64,000 nt of DNA, from the NCBI GenBank assembly GCA_036873135.1, contig JAPTYO010000011.1:11499747-11563746 (forward strand). The letters run 5' to 3'. This document shows, one piece after another, positions 54,325 to 64,000 of this stretch. A program made the position numbers and the translations under genes. This DNA is from Clarkia xantiana subsp. parviflora. Taxonomy: Eukaryota; Streptophyta; Magnoliopsida; Myrtales; Onagraceae. The notes below the pieces were generated by a model. That model was not told where the DNA came from. It did no database searches and saw only the letters and a program-made list of their open reading frames with translations. Each line of letters starts with the position of its first letter. Within the stretch, counting starts at the first letter, position 1.

Positions 54325-54800
54325 CGCTAGTCGATGCCTCGACATAGCGTTGTTATACAAGACGCTACTTGCGCTGTGTTGACACATTTTGTGAACTCAT
54401 ATCCAATGCCTCGAGATAGCATTGTAAACAAGACGCTACTTGTTGGTTTGGATCGTTTTATCCACTTGCCCGACGCCTCGAAGCTATGTTAAGGCAAGAT
54501 GTTACTTGCTTAATTTGGTACGTTTTAAGCCGCCGACCCAATGCCTTGAGGTAGCGTTGTAGCGAGACGCGACTCGTGATCCTATCATGATAATACAAAA
54601 GTTAGTGCGTTTTCCGTCGCTTGGTATTCCAAGATGTGACGTTGGTGCAAGATGCTACTTGCGATTTTTAATGCTTTTTTTTTCATTGTGAGACCATTAC
54701 TTGGCATTTCTGAAGTAATGGTCGTGATATGATTGACTACGCCGCAGTGCAGTAGCCATTACTTGATTATTTCAAGTTTGTGTTGTGCCAAGACGCTACT
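54325..54800. repeat. Degenerate tandem repeat with CAAG...CTTG hairpins
   Basis: Six or so units of 60-80 bp, each with a GCGTTGT-like box followed by CAAGACGCTACTTG or a variant. Perfect 10-bp stem ACCATTACTT/AAGTAATGGT at 54697-54726, and CTTGGTATTCCAAG at 54620. Confidence 0.8.
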
Positions 54801-54954
54801 TGCGTATATTTTTAGTGCATTTTTAGACCTGCATGCCAAAGTTTGCTAATGCGACTTACCTCTTCATCGGTCTAGTCAGATGTCACTATGACATGCTACC
54901 CATGGTAGGTCACTGCTACTTAGTAGACTGAACATAATGATATTCACATGTCTC

Positions 54955-56740
54955 CTCAAAGTTAGCCCCTGGACTTGGTTCATGGTCCTAGTAACCTTGG
55001 AATTCTTCTCGGAGGTAGAATCCCAAGACCAAGATGTCGTCCGAGAAAAGTTGTAGGTGGAGGTTTATACAACGTCCTTGTTCCCAGTGGGAGTGTTGTT
55101 CCGAGTGGGAGCCTTATTCCTAGTGGGAGTGTAGTTCAAATTCAAGATGGGAATATTGATCCTAGACGTAGTCAAAGCCACCAAACTTCTCCTAAGAAGT
55201 ATCCCATCGAGAAGGGTGAATTATTCACTCTGACTTCGGTTGATGAACCGGTAATGGTTAAACAAGCATTGGAAGGACCTCAAGCGAAGAAATTGAGGAA
55301 ATCAATGGAGGATGAGATCGCCTCTATGAAAGCTAATTCAGTGTGATCGTTAATTGATTTTCCTGCTAACCGCAGAGCAATAGGGGCTAAGTGGGTTCCG
55401 AAATTGAAACAGAGTGGACTTTGATGAGACATACTCACAGACTTTGCGTTACACCACAATCTTGGCTATTTTGGCCCTGGTTGCAAGCCTCGATCGGGAG
55501 CTGCACCAAATGAATGTTAAGACTGCATTCCTCCACGGAAACCTGGAGGAAGAGATCTCTATGGAGCAACCAGGGTTTCTTTACCCCTGGAAACGAACGT
55601 AAAGTTTGTAAACTCCAAAGATCGATCTATGGTCTTAAACAATCGTCCTGGTAATGGTACTACAGGTTCCACGAGGAAATCGTTGGCAACAAATTCTTGA
55701 ATCTTCACGAGGATCCCTGCGTGTACACTAAGACATCTGAGTCAAAGTACATTATCTTGATGTTATATGTCGATGACATACTTATTGCCGCGAACGATGT
55801 GGGTTATTTAAATGAATCAAAGCCCTGGTTGGCATCTGTTTTCAAGATGAAGGACATGGGAAAAGCCATGTACATCCCAGGCATTAAGATTGTCAGGGAT
55901 AGGGTTTCTCATAAACTATGTCTTTCCCAAGAAGCCTATATCAACAAACTGTTGAGAATGTTCAATCTCCAAGATGCCAAACCTATGAATACGCCAGTCG
56001 TGTATGGGTGTGCGCTGTTGAAGTGTGATGGCCCGAAAGACCAGGCGGAGCGTGAATAGATGAAAAGTGTAGAGTACCTTAATATGGTTGGTAGTCTAAT
56101 GTACGCCGTGCAATACACTCGTCTGGATATCTGTTAATCTGTGGGCTTAGTAGCACGTTTCCAATCTAACCCTGGATATCAACATTTACGATCTGTTAAA
56201 CAAATTATTCGATACCTTAATGGTATTGCCGACTCTTGATTGTGCTATGAGGGTAGAAAAATTGAATTGACTGGGTTCGGTGACGCCAACCATGGTGGCG
56301 ATCCAGATGATCGTAAGTCCACCTCAGGAGGAGTATTTCTCCTTGATAACGCCGCAATTTCATGGATGGGCAAGAAGCAATCCCGTGTCGCCCTGTCCAC
56401 GATAGAATCTGAATTCGTTGTCATCTCTAAGAATGCACATGAAGTTGTCTGGCTAAAGAGACTCTTGACTGTTGTGTTTGACGTCGAGGACGAGAGTAAA
56501 CCTATAAGGATTTACTTTGACAATCAAGCAACGATAACAACAGTTAAGAATCCAAAGTACCATAATAGGACGAAACACATTGATGTTAAATATAATTATG
56601 CGAAGAGTATGGTAGAAGAAAAATTGACCACATTAGAATACTTATCCTCTAAGATTATGGTGGCAGGCCCATTGACCAAACCTTTACGCTGGGAAGTTTT
56701 TGAAAAGTATGTCAAAATGCTTAGATTGCGTAAAGTTTAA
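54955..56740 (+). pseudogene. pol: Copia G: RT linker, reverse transcriptase, RNase H
   Basis: Starts in the integrase-RT linker (PRPRCRPRKVVGGG, then repeated PSGS at 55085-55135). RT pieces: LTSVDEPVMVKQALEGPQAKKL; LHQMNVKTAFLHGNLEEE; YVDDILIAANDV (55762-55797). RNase H: ANHGGDPDDRKSTSGGVFLL, ALSTIESEF, ending at 56740. Breaks: about 80 bp deleted after KLK (55410), frameshift near 55575, TAG at 56057, TAA at 56136, TGA at 56237. It is a more diverged copia subfamily member. The upstream half is absent. Confidence 0.88.
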
Positions 56741-56963
56741 GAGGATTGTATTGTGTCAATAACATTTTGAGTTTTGAAGTAATATTCGAATGAAAGAATT
56801 GCAATTTGAGTTTATGCTCTTACGACGTCATAATGTTTGAATAACATCGGATTTTACGGTTTATAAACTAGTCGTTGGAGCGTAAAACCTCCCAATAAAA
56901 CATGTCGAATGTGGGCCAACCTCGTCACACGGGCTCGGTGGTCTTGACGGAGGAGGAACCTCT
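56741..56963 (+). other. Copia G 3' UTR start
   Basis: GACGTCATAATG and TTTATAAACTAGTCG landmarks of the copia 3' UTR; cut at 56963 by copia D (preceding 5 bp CCTCT would be the TSD, to be matched beyond the window). Confidence 0.75.
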
Positions 56964-57560
56964 TGTAAGCATATGGTGATGGGCTTCGTAATTGGTAGCC
57001 CATAATATGTATAGTTTACCTGATGAACTTGGGTAAATGTCACATTAGGGTAATTGGGCTAGACCCAAATCCCAATTGACATGGAGGCCCAAAATTGGGC
57101 CTCCCCAATACATAGGCCGGCTGAAACATTAGTGAGGGGTAAAGTGGACTTTTGTCCACTTTACTCCTCTTATAAATAAGAGGTGTTATGGAATATTTAG
57201 AGTTAATCATAATTCCCTCATAAGAGTGTTTTGGAGAGAAAACCCTCCTCCCACACCTTGAAGTTTCGGCCGAACGATATTACACCTAGGGTGTGCCAAA
57301 TTGCTTTCGAGCAACTCTCCGAAGATCTGTCCCCGTGCCAAGAATTGATCTGAGGCTTTGTTGTAGAGCTAACAGCACGTAGGGCTTCTTTCACAAGAAC
57401 CTCTACGGGTTCCGTCCGGTGGATCGAGAACTCCCTCGTACAAAGGATCTTGGACTACGGTAACTGTTGAGGTATGTGTAACTCTTCCGCTGCGTAATTT
57501 CGATTACATGCACGTACAGTGTTTTGTGTTTCCGGAGTGATTACTCCCAGTAATCTAACA
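56964..57560 (+). repeat. Copia D 5' LTR (597 bp)
   Basis: TGTAAGCATATGG to CAGTAATCTAACA; 10-bp-stem TTTT-loop hairpin at 57140-57163; directly followed by the PBS. Confidence 0.93.
57171..57178 (+). promoter_or_regulatory. Predicted TATA box of copia D LTR
   Basis: TATAAATA, 7 bp after the hairpin; same arrangement in LTR B (TATAAATA 7341-7348). Confidence 0.65.
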
Positions 57561-57561
57561 G

Positions 57562-57573
57562 TGGTATCAGAGC
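57562..57573 (+). other. Copia D primer-binding site
   Basis: TGGTATCAGAGC, initiator tRNA-Met complement, one base after the LTR. Confidence 0.95.
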
Positions 57574-58278
57574 ATGTGTTAGGATTTCATGATTTTGATA
57601 AATTGGTGCTCTTGAAATTTTTTAATTTTGGACAGAAAATTTTAAAGTTAAAAAGATTTAAAATTTCGATTTTTAAAGGGTTTTATGATAGGTCCGAAAT
57701 TTCATGTTCTTGGTTAGATTGATGTTCATGATCTTCAAGAAAAATGTGATATTTATCAAAATCGAACATTGGATTGTAGATCTTATTAAAATTTGATCTT
57801 AAAATTTGACCACTTGTTCCTAATTTGTGTTTGTGCCGAATCTTTGAGTAAATTACAAGGTAAAATTTATAATTTTCTTGAACAAAAAGGGGTAAATTTT
57901 GACACACGCATATTGTTTACCATATTTTAATTTTTAATTAAGGTAATAATATATCTATAATTGGGAACATTAGGATAGATTCACAATAATATATAGAAAT
58001 ATATATCATCATCAATATATCTAAATATTTAAATAGGGTTAAAGATATTATTGATAGATTTAGTTACCTAAAAGATTGAGAAAATATATTGTCAGTTATT
58101 TGTTTCCTTATTAAAGATATTACAATAAATAAAATATATATTTATATATACTAGCCGATTTTACATATATATATATTGTTGATTGATTATATCTTAAAGA
58201 TAAAATCTTAGCAATAAATATATATATATATATATATATATTGTTGATTGATTATATCTTAAAGATAGAATCTTAGTA

Positions 58279-58341
<63 letters not shown>

Positions 58342-59650
58342 ATATTGGAAATTATTTTATATAATTAATGTTACTTGGTGGCTAAGTAATAAATATTTTT
58401 TGGTCCAACCTTTTAAATTTTAATTATTGGGCCGGTCCGGGACGAAATAAAACCGAACCGGATTTTCTCAATCGGTTCGACCTATTCGGGTCGGGTCGGA
58501 CCGGGGTAATTAAGTGGATCTAACCGAACCGGTTTTGAGTGTTGAACCGAACCCTATTTTATTGGACCGATTCGGAACGAACCAGATTTTCCGGACCAGA
58601 CCGAACAAGATTTTCTAAACCGCACCAAAACGGACTGAAATAGACTAAACCGAACAATGTTTTCTAAACCGAATTCAAGTCAATTAAAATAGGGAGGTCA
58701 AGTTTTAAAATCCAAATGTTTTTGAACCTCGAAATGGACTACACAGTGCTCATAGGGTTGCTAACCTTTATGCCTTGTTTCGATTATGGGGATGGATCTC
58801 TGAGATACATGTTTTTGGGACTAGTTAAATTAGTGGGCTAAATTGCAATTGTTTATCATTCTATATATATTTATGCATGATTAGAACTGTTGTCTTGACT
58901 GAGTCAAGCTAGCTGGATATTACATGTTGTGGGCGGAGCCCTGGTTAAATATATTGTGTGCGCACTAAAATAGACATGCTGTGATGGTTGAAAATGCCTA
59001 GGATTCATGTCTAGAAGCTTGCGTGATTGAATATAAGCATGAATTGCAAATCAGCCCCTAATGTTTAAAATTATTTTAAAACCGAAAACCAGTCGCCAAA
59101 TATGTATGATTGATGTGGATATTACATGTTTGACACGTATGCTAGAATGTTAAGGATGTAGTTACGTTTGATAATTTACTTAAAAGTAGAATTATAAATG
59201 CGAGCATGAGTTCCTCGGAATATTAGACGCATGACGCGTAAGCATGTATGTGGTATGAATGATGAATGTTACTAGCATAAGATAATTTGCATGGATTGTA
59301 GAATTCTGTAAGCATGAGTGAATTCATCGGAATGATTTTTCCAAAAAAAAAAGGGCCTTGGGAAAGCCAAGATCGGGTATGCTTATTTTAAAATTCCCGT
59401 TCCGGTAATTTGCGATTAAAACCGTTTTAAAAGACTGATCTATTGGATAGAAGACGACGATAGTGTGAACTCTTTCACATCCATCTTCCATTGGTTTACT
59501 GGTGGTCGGTTGGTTTAGATGACTGAGGAATCACTATCTGTCAGACTCTATCTTAATAGATATTTGATGTATACAATTCTTTCTCAAAATGTTATTGTCT
59601 CCCTGATGATGCGTGATTATCATCATGTTTAGTAACGAATTACAGCATAG
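57574..59650 (+). other. Copia D leader (5' UTR)
   Basis: Long AT-rich leader with duplicated TTGTTGATTGATTATATCTTAAAG (58182-58260, about 70-bp tandem), a (TA)n tract at 58283-58338, an ACCGG/GGTTCGG-rich block at 58430-58680, and GGGCCTTGGGAAAGCC (59353) before Gag. No supported ORF. Confidence 0.85.
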
Positions 59651-60950
59651 ATGACAACATCTTGTGTTGATGAGCTTTTGAAACTAGGACTCGTGGAGCA
59701 AGTGCGTCAGTGCACTGTTGGAGGACAATAACCTTTCAGGTCACATTCAGAAATCCATGAGCTACCCAACAGTTGGTCTGACCAAGGACCTAGCATATGC
59801 CCATTTTAAGTGGGAGCAAGATGACAAGAAAGCGAAGGAGATTCTGCTGTCTGAGATCTCTCAGGAATTCCATGATGAGTATGAGAATGTTCCGATTGCA
59901 AAGGACATTTGGGATGCCCTCTTCCTGAAATATGGAAACGACATGGCAGCAATCCTGCACCCACTCATGCCTGCATTGGAAGAAAGCTTTAACAGCTACA
60001 GCAAAAGTGTATTGGAAAAGGTATATGATCTCCATAGCGTTTTGAAACCACTGGAGCAAGAAGGCTAGGTGGGTGAATGGGATAAAATTCAGGCCATCAT
60101 CGGGGCCCTCCCGAAGTCTTGGAGAGTAGCCAAGGCTTTACTGAGTGCCAGTGGTTCTGTGTTGGATCTTGCATCGGTGCTGAAATTCATCGAGATGGAA
60201 CAAGATCGACTGAAACCAGTACTGGGACGAGCTGGGAAAGGAAAGAGGAAGAGAATGAACAAAGGAAAGAAACAACAGGTTGTCGACAATAAAATGTTGA
60301 CAAAGCCTAAACCTGGCAATCTCCGACTAAAATCAGAGATAGTTCGCGGGAACTCCAGCCCACGCCGAATAGGCGAAGGTACAGGGTCCAGTAAATCGCA
60401 TCCTGAAAAGGTATGCGACCATGGTTATGAAATGGAATCTCTTGTTTCCACAACTGTCATGTTAACTGACTCAAATCCTTCTTGGATTCTTGACTCAGGT
60501 GCGACGGACCACATAGCCAATGACAAAGGACTGTTCGCCAAGTTTAGACGATTGCCAAAGGATTCTAAGAGAATATACATTGGCGACAACTCACAAGTTG
60601 AAGTCATAGGAGTAGGGAACTGCAAATTTTCTATGAACAATGGCAGGACCGTGCTACTTGAAAATGTCTTGTTTGCTCCTAGAATCCGTAGAAATGTTGT
60701 TTCTCTTTCCACTCTTATGAATAATAATTACATTTTATCATTTGAGAAGAACTTTTTTCGTATCAATAAAGGCAATCTCTTCTTTGGGCATGCCTATTCC
60801 TCTTTTGGTCTCTTTATCATGGATCTAAATGGTAGCATATATACGAATAAAATGTATGCATTGTCCTCCAGGGAAGCAGAGACTGATGCAGCCGAATGGC
60901 ATGCGAGGCTGGGACACATAAGCTATGATAGGGTCCATTCATTAGCTTAA
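59651..60950 (+). pseudogene. gag-pol: Copia D Gag, protease and pre-integrase domain
   Basis: ATG at 59651 opens a short frame that shifts near 59705 into the Gag frame (SYPTVGLTKDLAYAHFKWEQ, KDIWDALFLKYG; 59718-60068). An in-frame TAG at 60066 splits Gag; the next frame continues EWDKIQAIIGALPKSW. A basic stretch (GKGKRKRMNKGKKQQ) follows, but no C-x2-C-x4-H-x4-C zinc knuckle can be found, only CDHGYEME. Protease: WILDSGATDHI, catalytic Asp in DSGA (about 60495). The pre-integrase module ends WHARLGHISYDRVHSL before TAA at 60948. Gag would form the particle and protease would mature it; this copy cannot do so in one piece. Confidence 0.88.
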
Positions 60951-61866
60951 GAGAGCTTTTGCCTGGTTCCAGCAATGTGACTAAACTCACTTTCCATGAT
61001 TGTCTAGCTGGAAAAACCACCCGCGAACCATTTGGAGAAGCTCAACGAGCCGTAGATCCATTGCAGTTGATTCACTCCGACGTCTGTGGACCACTGAATG
61101 TAACCGCTAAGAATGCGAAACGATAGTTCGTAACTTTCATTGACGACTATACCCGTTACGTTTTACTCATTTGATTATTCGTAAATCCGAGGCAATAGAT
61201 TACTTTAAAAACTTTCTAAACCTCGTAGAGAATCAACAGGAGCGGAAGGTGAAAACCTTACGCACTGATAGAGGTGGAGAATATCTCTCTAATTATTTTG
61301 ATAAGTTGTGCAAAGAAAGAGGGATAGCCCGTCAAACGACAATCCCCAACACACCACAGCAGAATGGTGTGGCTGAATGTCATAGTCAAACTCTCCTGGA
61401 CATGGTTAGAACCATGATGTTGCAGGCACAATTACCTATCTCCTATTGGAGTGATGCGTTATTGACTACCACTCATGTAGTAAACCTTGTCCCAACCAAA
61501 GGGGCAGACACAACACCCTATGAGCTATGGCATGTTGGAGAATTAAATCTCACAAGATTGCGACCTTGGGGTTGCGCTGCCTATACACATACGAATGAAA
61601 GTCGTTTCGGCAAGTTGGGACCCAGAGGACTAAAGAGTATCTTTATTAGATATTCGGAGAACTCTAAGGGTTACATATTTTTGTTAGCTCAAGAAAACGG
61701 AGGCGTGGTTGAACATGAATCCAGAGACGTGACTTTTCTTGAGGACGAATTTCCAACGCTTGGAGAAATCAAAACAGATGAGGTTTTGACTGAACTAGAG
61801 CAGGATAACATTGATGATCAGGTCCACTTACTTCGAGTGGGATATTTGAACCAGCAACTCAAGTGA
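60951..61866 (+). pseudogene. pol: Copia D integrase
   Basis: After a frame change, HDCLAGKTTREPFGEAQR (Cys of the HHCC zinc domain) and LIHSDVCGPLN (first catalytic Asp) are readable at 60995-61100. TAG at 61123 and a shift near 61165 follow. The open frame 61171-61866 has LRTDRGGEYLSNYF (second Asp), TTIPNTPQQNGVAE (Glu) and the C-terminal LRPWGCAAY, FGKLGPRGLKSIFIRY. A one-base loss at about 61830 shifts into the RT linker. All three catalytic residues (D, D, E) are present. Confidence 0.88.
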
Positions 61867-62954
61867 ATGACATGGTCAATGAGAATGGGAACATTTTCAT
61901 TATAAATCCAGTGGGAGGAATAAACCCTACCACACTCACTGTTGCTGCAGAGACGAATCAAGTTGAACATGATAATCATGTTGTCGGATCAATACCACAA
62001 CCACCGACACTACCCATTATTTCCAATGAAAGTGTGCCGACCAACTTGGTTCCAGGTCCTAGTGATCAAGGAATTAATCTCGGAGATAGGATCCCGAGAC
62101 CAAGAGGTCGACCAAGGAAGGTTGTTGGAGAAGGTTCGAGCACTGCATTTGTTCCCAATGAGAATGATGCTCCAGTCAGAAGCATTGTTCCAAGTGGGAG
62201 TAATGTTCAGAGTCAAGATGGGAACATCCAGCCTAGACGTAGTCAATGGCATAAAGCTTCTCCTAAGAAGTATCCCATTGAAAGAGGAGAAATCTTCACT
62301 CTAACATCTGTTGACGAACCTGTAACGGTTCAAGAAGCGTTGGAAGGACCTCAGGCAAAGGAATTGAGGAATGCAATGAAAGAGAAAATCTCGTCAATGA
62401 AAGCCAATTCGGTATGGTCTTTAGTTAATTTACCTAATGGAGGCAAAGCCATAGGAGCCAAGTGGATTCTCAAATTGAAACTCACCGCTGATGGGAAGGT
62501 CGATCGATACAAAGCTCGACTTGTTGCGAAAGGATATACCCAACTTCACGGAGTGGACTTTGACGAAACATACTCACCAACTGTGTGTTATACCATAGTA
62601 CAGGCTATTCTGGCCTTGGTCGCAAGTCTCGATCTCGAGCTGCACCAAATGGATGTTAAGATAGCATTCCTCCACGGAAACCTGGAGGAAGAGATCTACA
62701 TGGAACAAGCAGAGGGTTTCATTACTCCTGATAACAAACGTAAAGTTTGTAAACTCCAAAGGTCCATATACAATCTTAAACAGTCGTCTCGGCAATGGTA
62801 CCGCAGATTCCACAAGGAAATCGTAGGAAACGGATTCGTGAATCTTCACGAGGATCCGTGCGTGTATTATGAGACCTCCGTGTCTAAGTATGTCATCTTA
62901 ACCATATACGTGGACGACATACTCATTGCTGCAAACGACGTGAGAGTTTCATGA
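61863..62954 (+). pseudogene. pol: Copia D RT linker and reverse transcriptase, first part
   Basis: A 363-codon open frame: linker with PRPRGRPRKVVGEG and SQWHKASPKKYPIE, then RT from LTSVDEPVTVQEALEGPQAKEL, KWILKLKLTADGKVDRYKAR, GVDFDETYSPTV, LELHQMDVKIAFLHGNLEEE to the catalytic YVDDILIAANDV (62907-62942). A two-base gain after this (GTGAGAGTTTCATGAAC) ends the frame at 62954. Copies RNA into cDNA inside the particle in the active ancestor. Confidence 0.9.
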
Positions 62955-63883
62955 ACAAGTTAAAGCCCTGGTTAGCATCTGTATTTGAGATGGAAGACAT
63001 GGGAGAGGCCACGTATATCTTGGGTATTAAAATTGCTAGAGATCGGGCTACCCAGAAATTGTGTCTATCTCAGGAAGCCTATATCAACAAATTGTTGAAA
63101 AGGTTCAGATTACAGGATGCCAAACCCGTGGATACGCCGGTAGTATTTGGGTGCGCACTGTCAAAAAGTGACGGCCCCAAGAACCTGGCAGAGCGCAAAC
63201 AGATGAAGGGTGCAGAGTATTTAAGAATGGTTGTTAGTTTGATGTACGCCATGCAATGCACCCGTCCGGATATCTGTTACGCTGTGGGTCAAGTAGCACG
63301 TTTCCAATCAGATCCTGGCTATCAACATTTAAAGGCTGTAAAACGAATAATTCGTTATCTAAAAGGTACTACCGACTATGCTCTGTGCTATGAGGGCGGA
63401 AAGTTAGAATTGACCGGTTACAGTGACGTCGACCATGGTGGCGATCCGGATGATCGTAAGTCCACCACAGGAGGAGTATTTCTCCTTGCTAATGCCGTCA
63501 TTTCATGGACGAGCAAGAAACAAACATGTGTCGCGCTGTCTACAATGGAATCGGAATTCGTAGCTCTCTCTAAGAATGCACAGGCAACAGTCTGGCTAAA
63601 AAGGCTTCTTACAGCGTTACTTGGTGGTGACGTCAGAAGTAAACCTGTAAAGGTATTCTCCGACAGTCAGACAGCTATTGTGGCAGTTAAGAATCTGAAG
63701 TGCCATAGTAGGACCAAACACATTGATGTGAAATATTTCTATGCTAAATCGATGGTAGAAGACAATATAATCACTATAGAATAATTGTCCACTGATAACA
63801 TGATTGCGGACCCATTAACTAAGCCACTACACAAGGAGATATTCGAAAAGCATGTAAAACTTCTTGGATTGCGTAGGGTTTAG
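62951..63883 (+). pseudogene. pol: Copia D reverse transcriptase end and RNase H
   Basis: Continues RT (LKPWLASVFEMEDMGEATYI, CTRPDICYAVGQVARFQSDP) into RNase H (SDVDHGGDPDDRKSTTGGVF; TSKKQTCVALSTMESEFVAL; DSQTAIVAVKN). The RNase H motif reads SDVDHGG where sister copies have SDADHGG. TAA at 63782-63784 replaces a Tyr codon of the relatives; without it the frame would run to GLRRV-stop at 63883. Confidence 0.9.
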
Positions 63884-64000
63884 AAATGGCATGTATCTGT
63901 GATAACATTTTGATATTAGAAAGTTACATTTTGTAAGCGAAAGAACTGCAACTGAGTTTATGATCAATCGACGTCATAATGTTTAGATTACATCAAATTT
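63884..64000 (+). other. Copia D 3' UTR start
   Basis: Matches copia C 25346-25465 (GTGATAACATTTTGATATT, CAATCGACGTCATAATG). Truncated by the window end. Confidence 0.85.

Larger units (their letters stand above)
47840..54955 (-). mobile_element. Tat-type element T4, 3' part with antisense gene
   Basis: The left end is an LTR on the minus strand (47840-48441) followed by the GACTCGGGGG PPT, a repeat-rich 3' UTR, an intron-containing antisense ORF (51263-53837) and a hairpin-repeat zone (54325-54800). Gag, PBS and 5' LTR are absent: at about 54955 the sequence switches to copia pol. It is the only Tat element here with a well-kept antisense gene. Right border approximate. Confidence 0.75.
56964..64000 (+). 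mobile_element. Copia element D, 5' LTR to 3' UTR (continues beyond window)
   Basis: The best-preserved copia element: LTR, PBS, 2.1-kb leader, Gag, protease, integrase, RT, RNase H and the beginning of the 3' UTR in canonical Ty1/copia order (integrase before RT). The coding region is interrupted by a few stops and shifts, so it is a young but inactivated copy. The 3' LTR is outside the window. Confidence 0.93.

Overview
ORGANISM. The window is intergenic nuclear DNA of a flowering plant. Almost every base belongs to nested LTR retrotransposons: Ty1/copia elements primed by initiator tRNA-Met, and Ty3/gypsy elements of the Tat type (gag/protease only, no RT). Between them lie hAT-like MITEs, a long-inverted-repeat element, a tRNA-SINE-like copy and a short non-LTR retroposon. 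I found no host protein gene, rRNA, functional tRNA gene or CRISPR array. The species cannot be named from this sequence. LAYOUT. (1) 1-7728: ends of plus-strand copia elements (called A and B here) with the 5' half of a minus-strand Tat element (T1, 520-4631) carrying a long gag-protease ORF. (2) 7729-8591, 35851-36744 and 41117-41542 are pieces of one minus-strand copia element (F) split by later insertions. (3) 8592-35845 is a complete plus-strand copia element (C) with a CCGGG target-site duplication (TSD). It is interrupted by two complete minus-strand Tat elements: T2 (10665-20671, TSD GGTTG, LTRs differing only in a G run) and T3 (25986-34746, TSD GTCGC/GTCAC). (4) 36745-41111 is copia E, inserted in the LTR of F; its 5' LTR is cut to 57 bp and fused to integrase. 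(5) 41543-47839 is older AT-rich DNA with an ancient integrase remnant, MITEs, an (ATT)n tract, a SINE-like copy and a LINE-like 3' end. (6) 47840-54955 is the 3' part of another Tat element (T4) with a spliced-looking antisense ORF. (7) 54955-56963 is a decayed copia RT/RNase H piece (G). (8) 56964-64000 is a nearly full copia element (D) running off the window. HOW THE PARTS WORK. Copia D shows the logic of the autonomous family: LTR promoter, PBS, long AT-rich leader, Gag, protease, integrase, RT and RNase H, now broken by stops and frameshifts. The Tat elements keep LTRs, PBS, polypurine tract, Gag or Gag-protease and an antisense ORF, but none has RT, RNase H or integrase in the window, so they would need enzymes in trans. 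Insertion order inferred from interruption: old integrase remnant, then F, then B, C and E into F, then A into B, then T3 and T2 into C; T2 is the youngest. MOST INTERESTING. A covarying hairpin sits just upstream of the TATA box in all copia LTR subfamilies. Two competing, covarying hairpins sit in the leader region of the Tat LTRs, and T1/T2 LTRs carry a chain of compensating palindromes. T1 has a Gag-Protease-Gag' architecture, and T3 has tandem nucleocapsid-like modules without a Gag core. A CAAG-N-CTTG hairpin motif is tandemly repeated in three Tat families.
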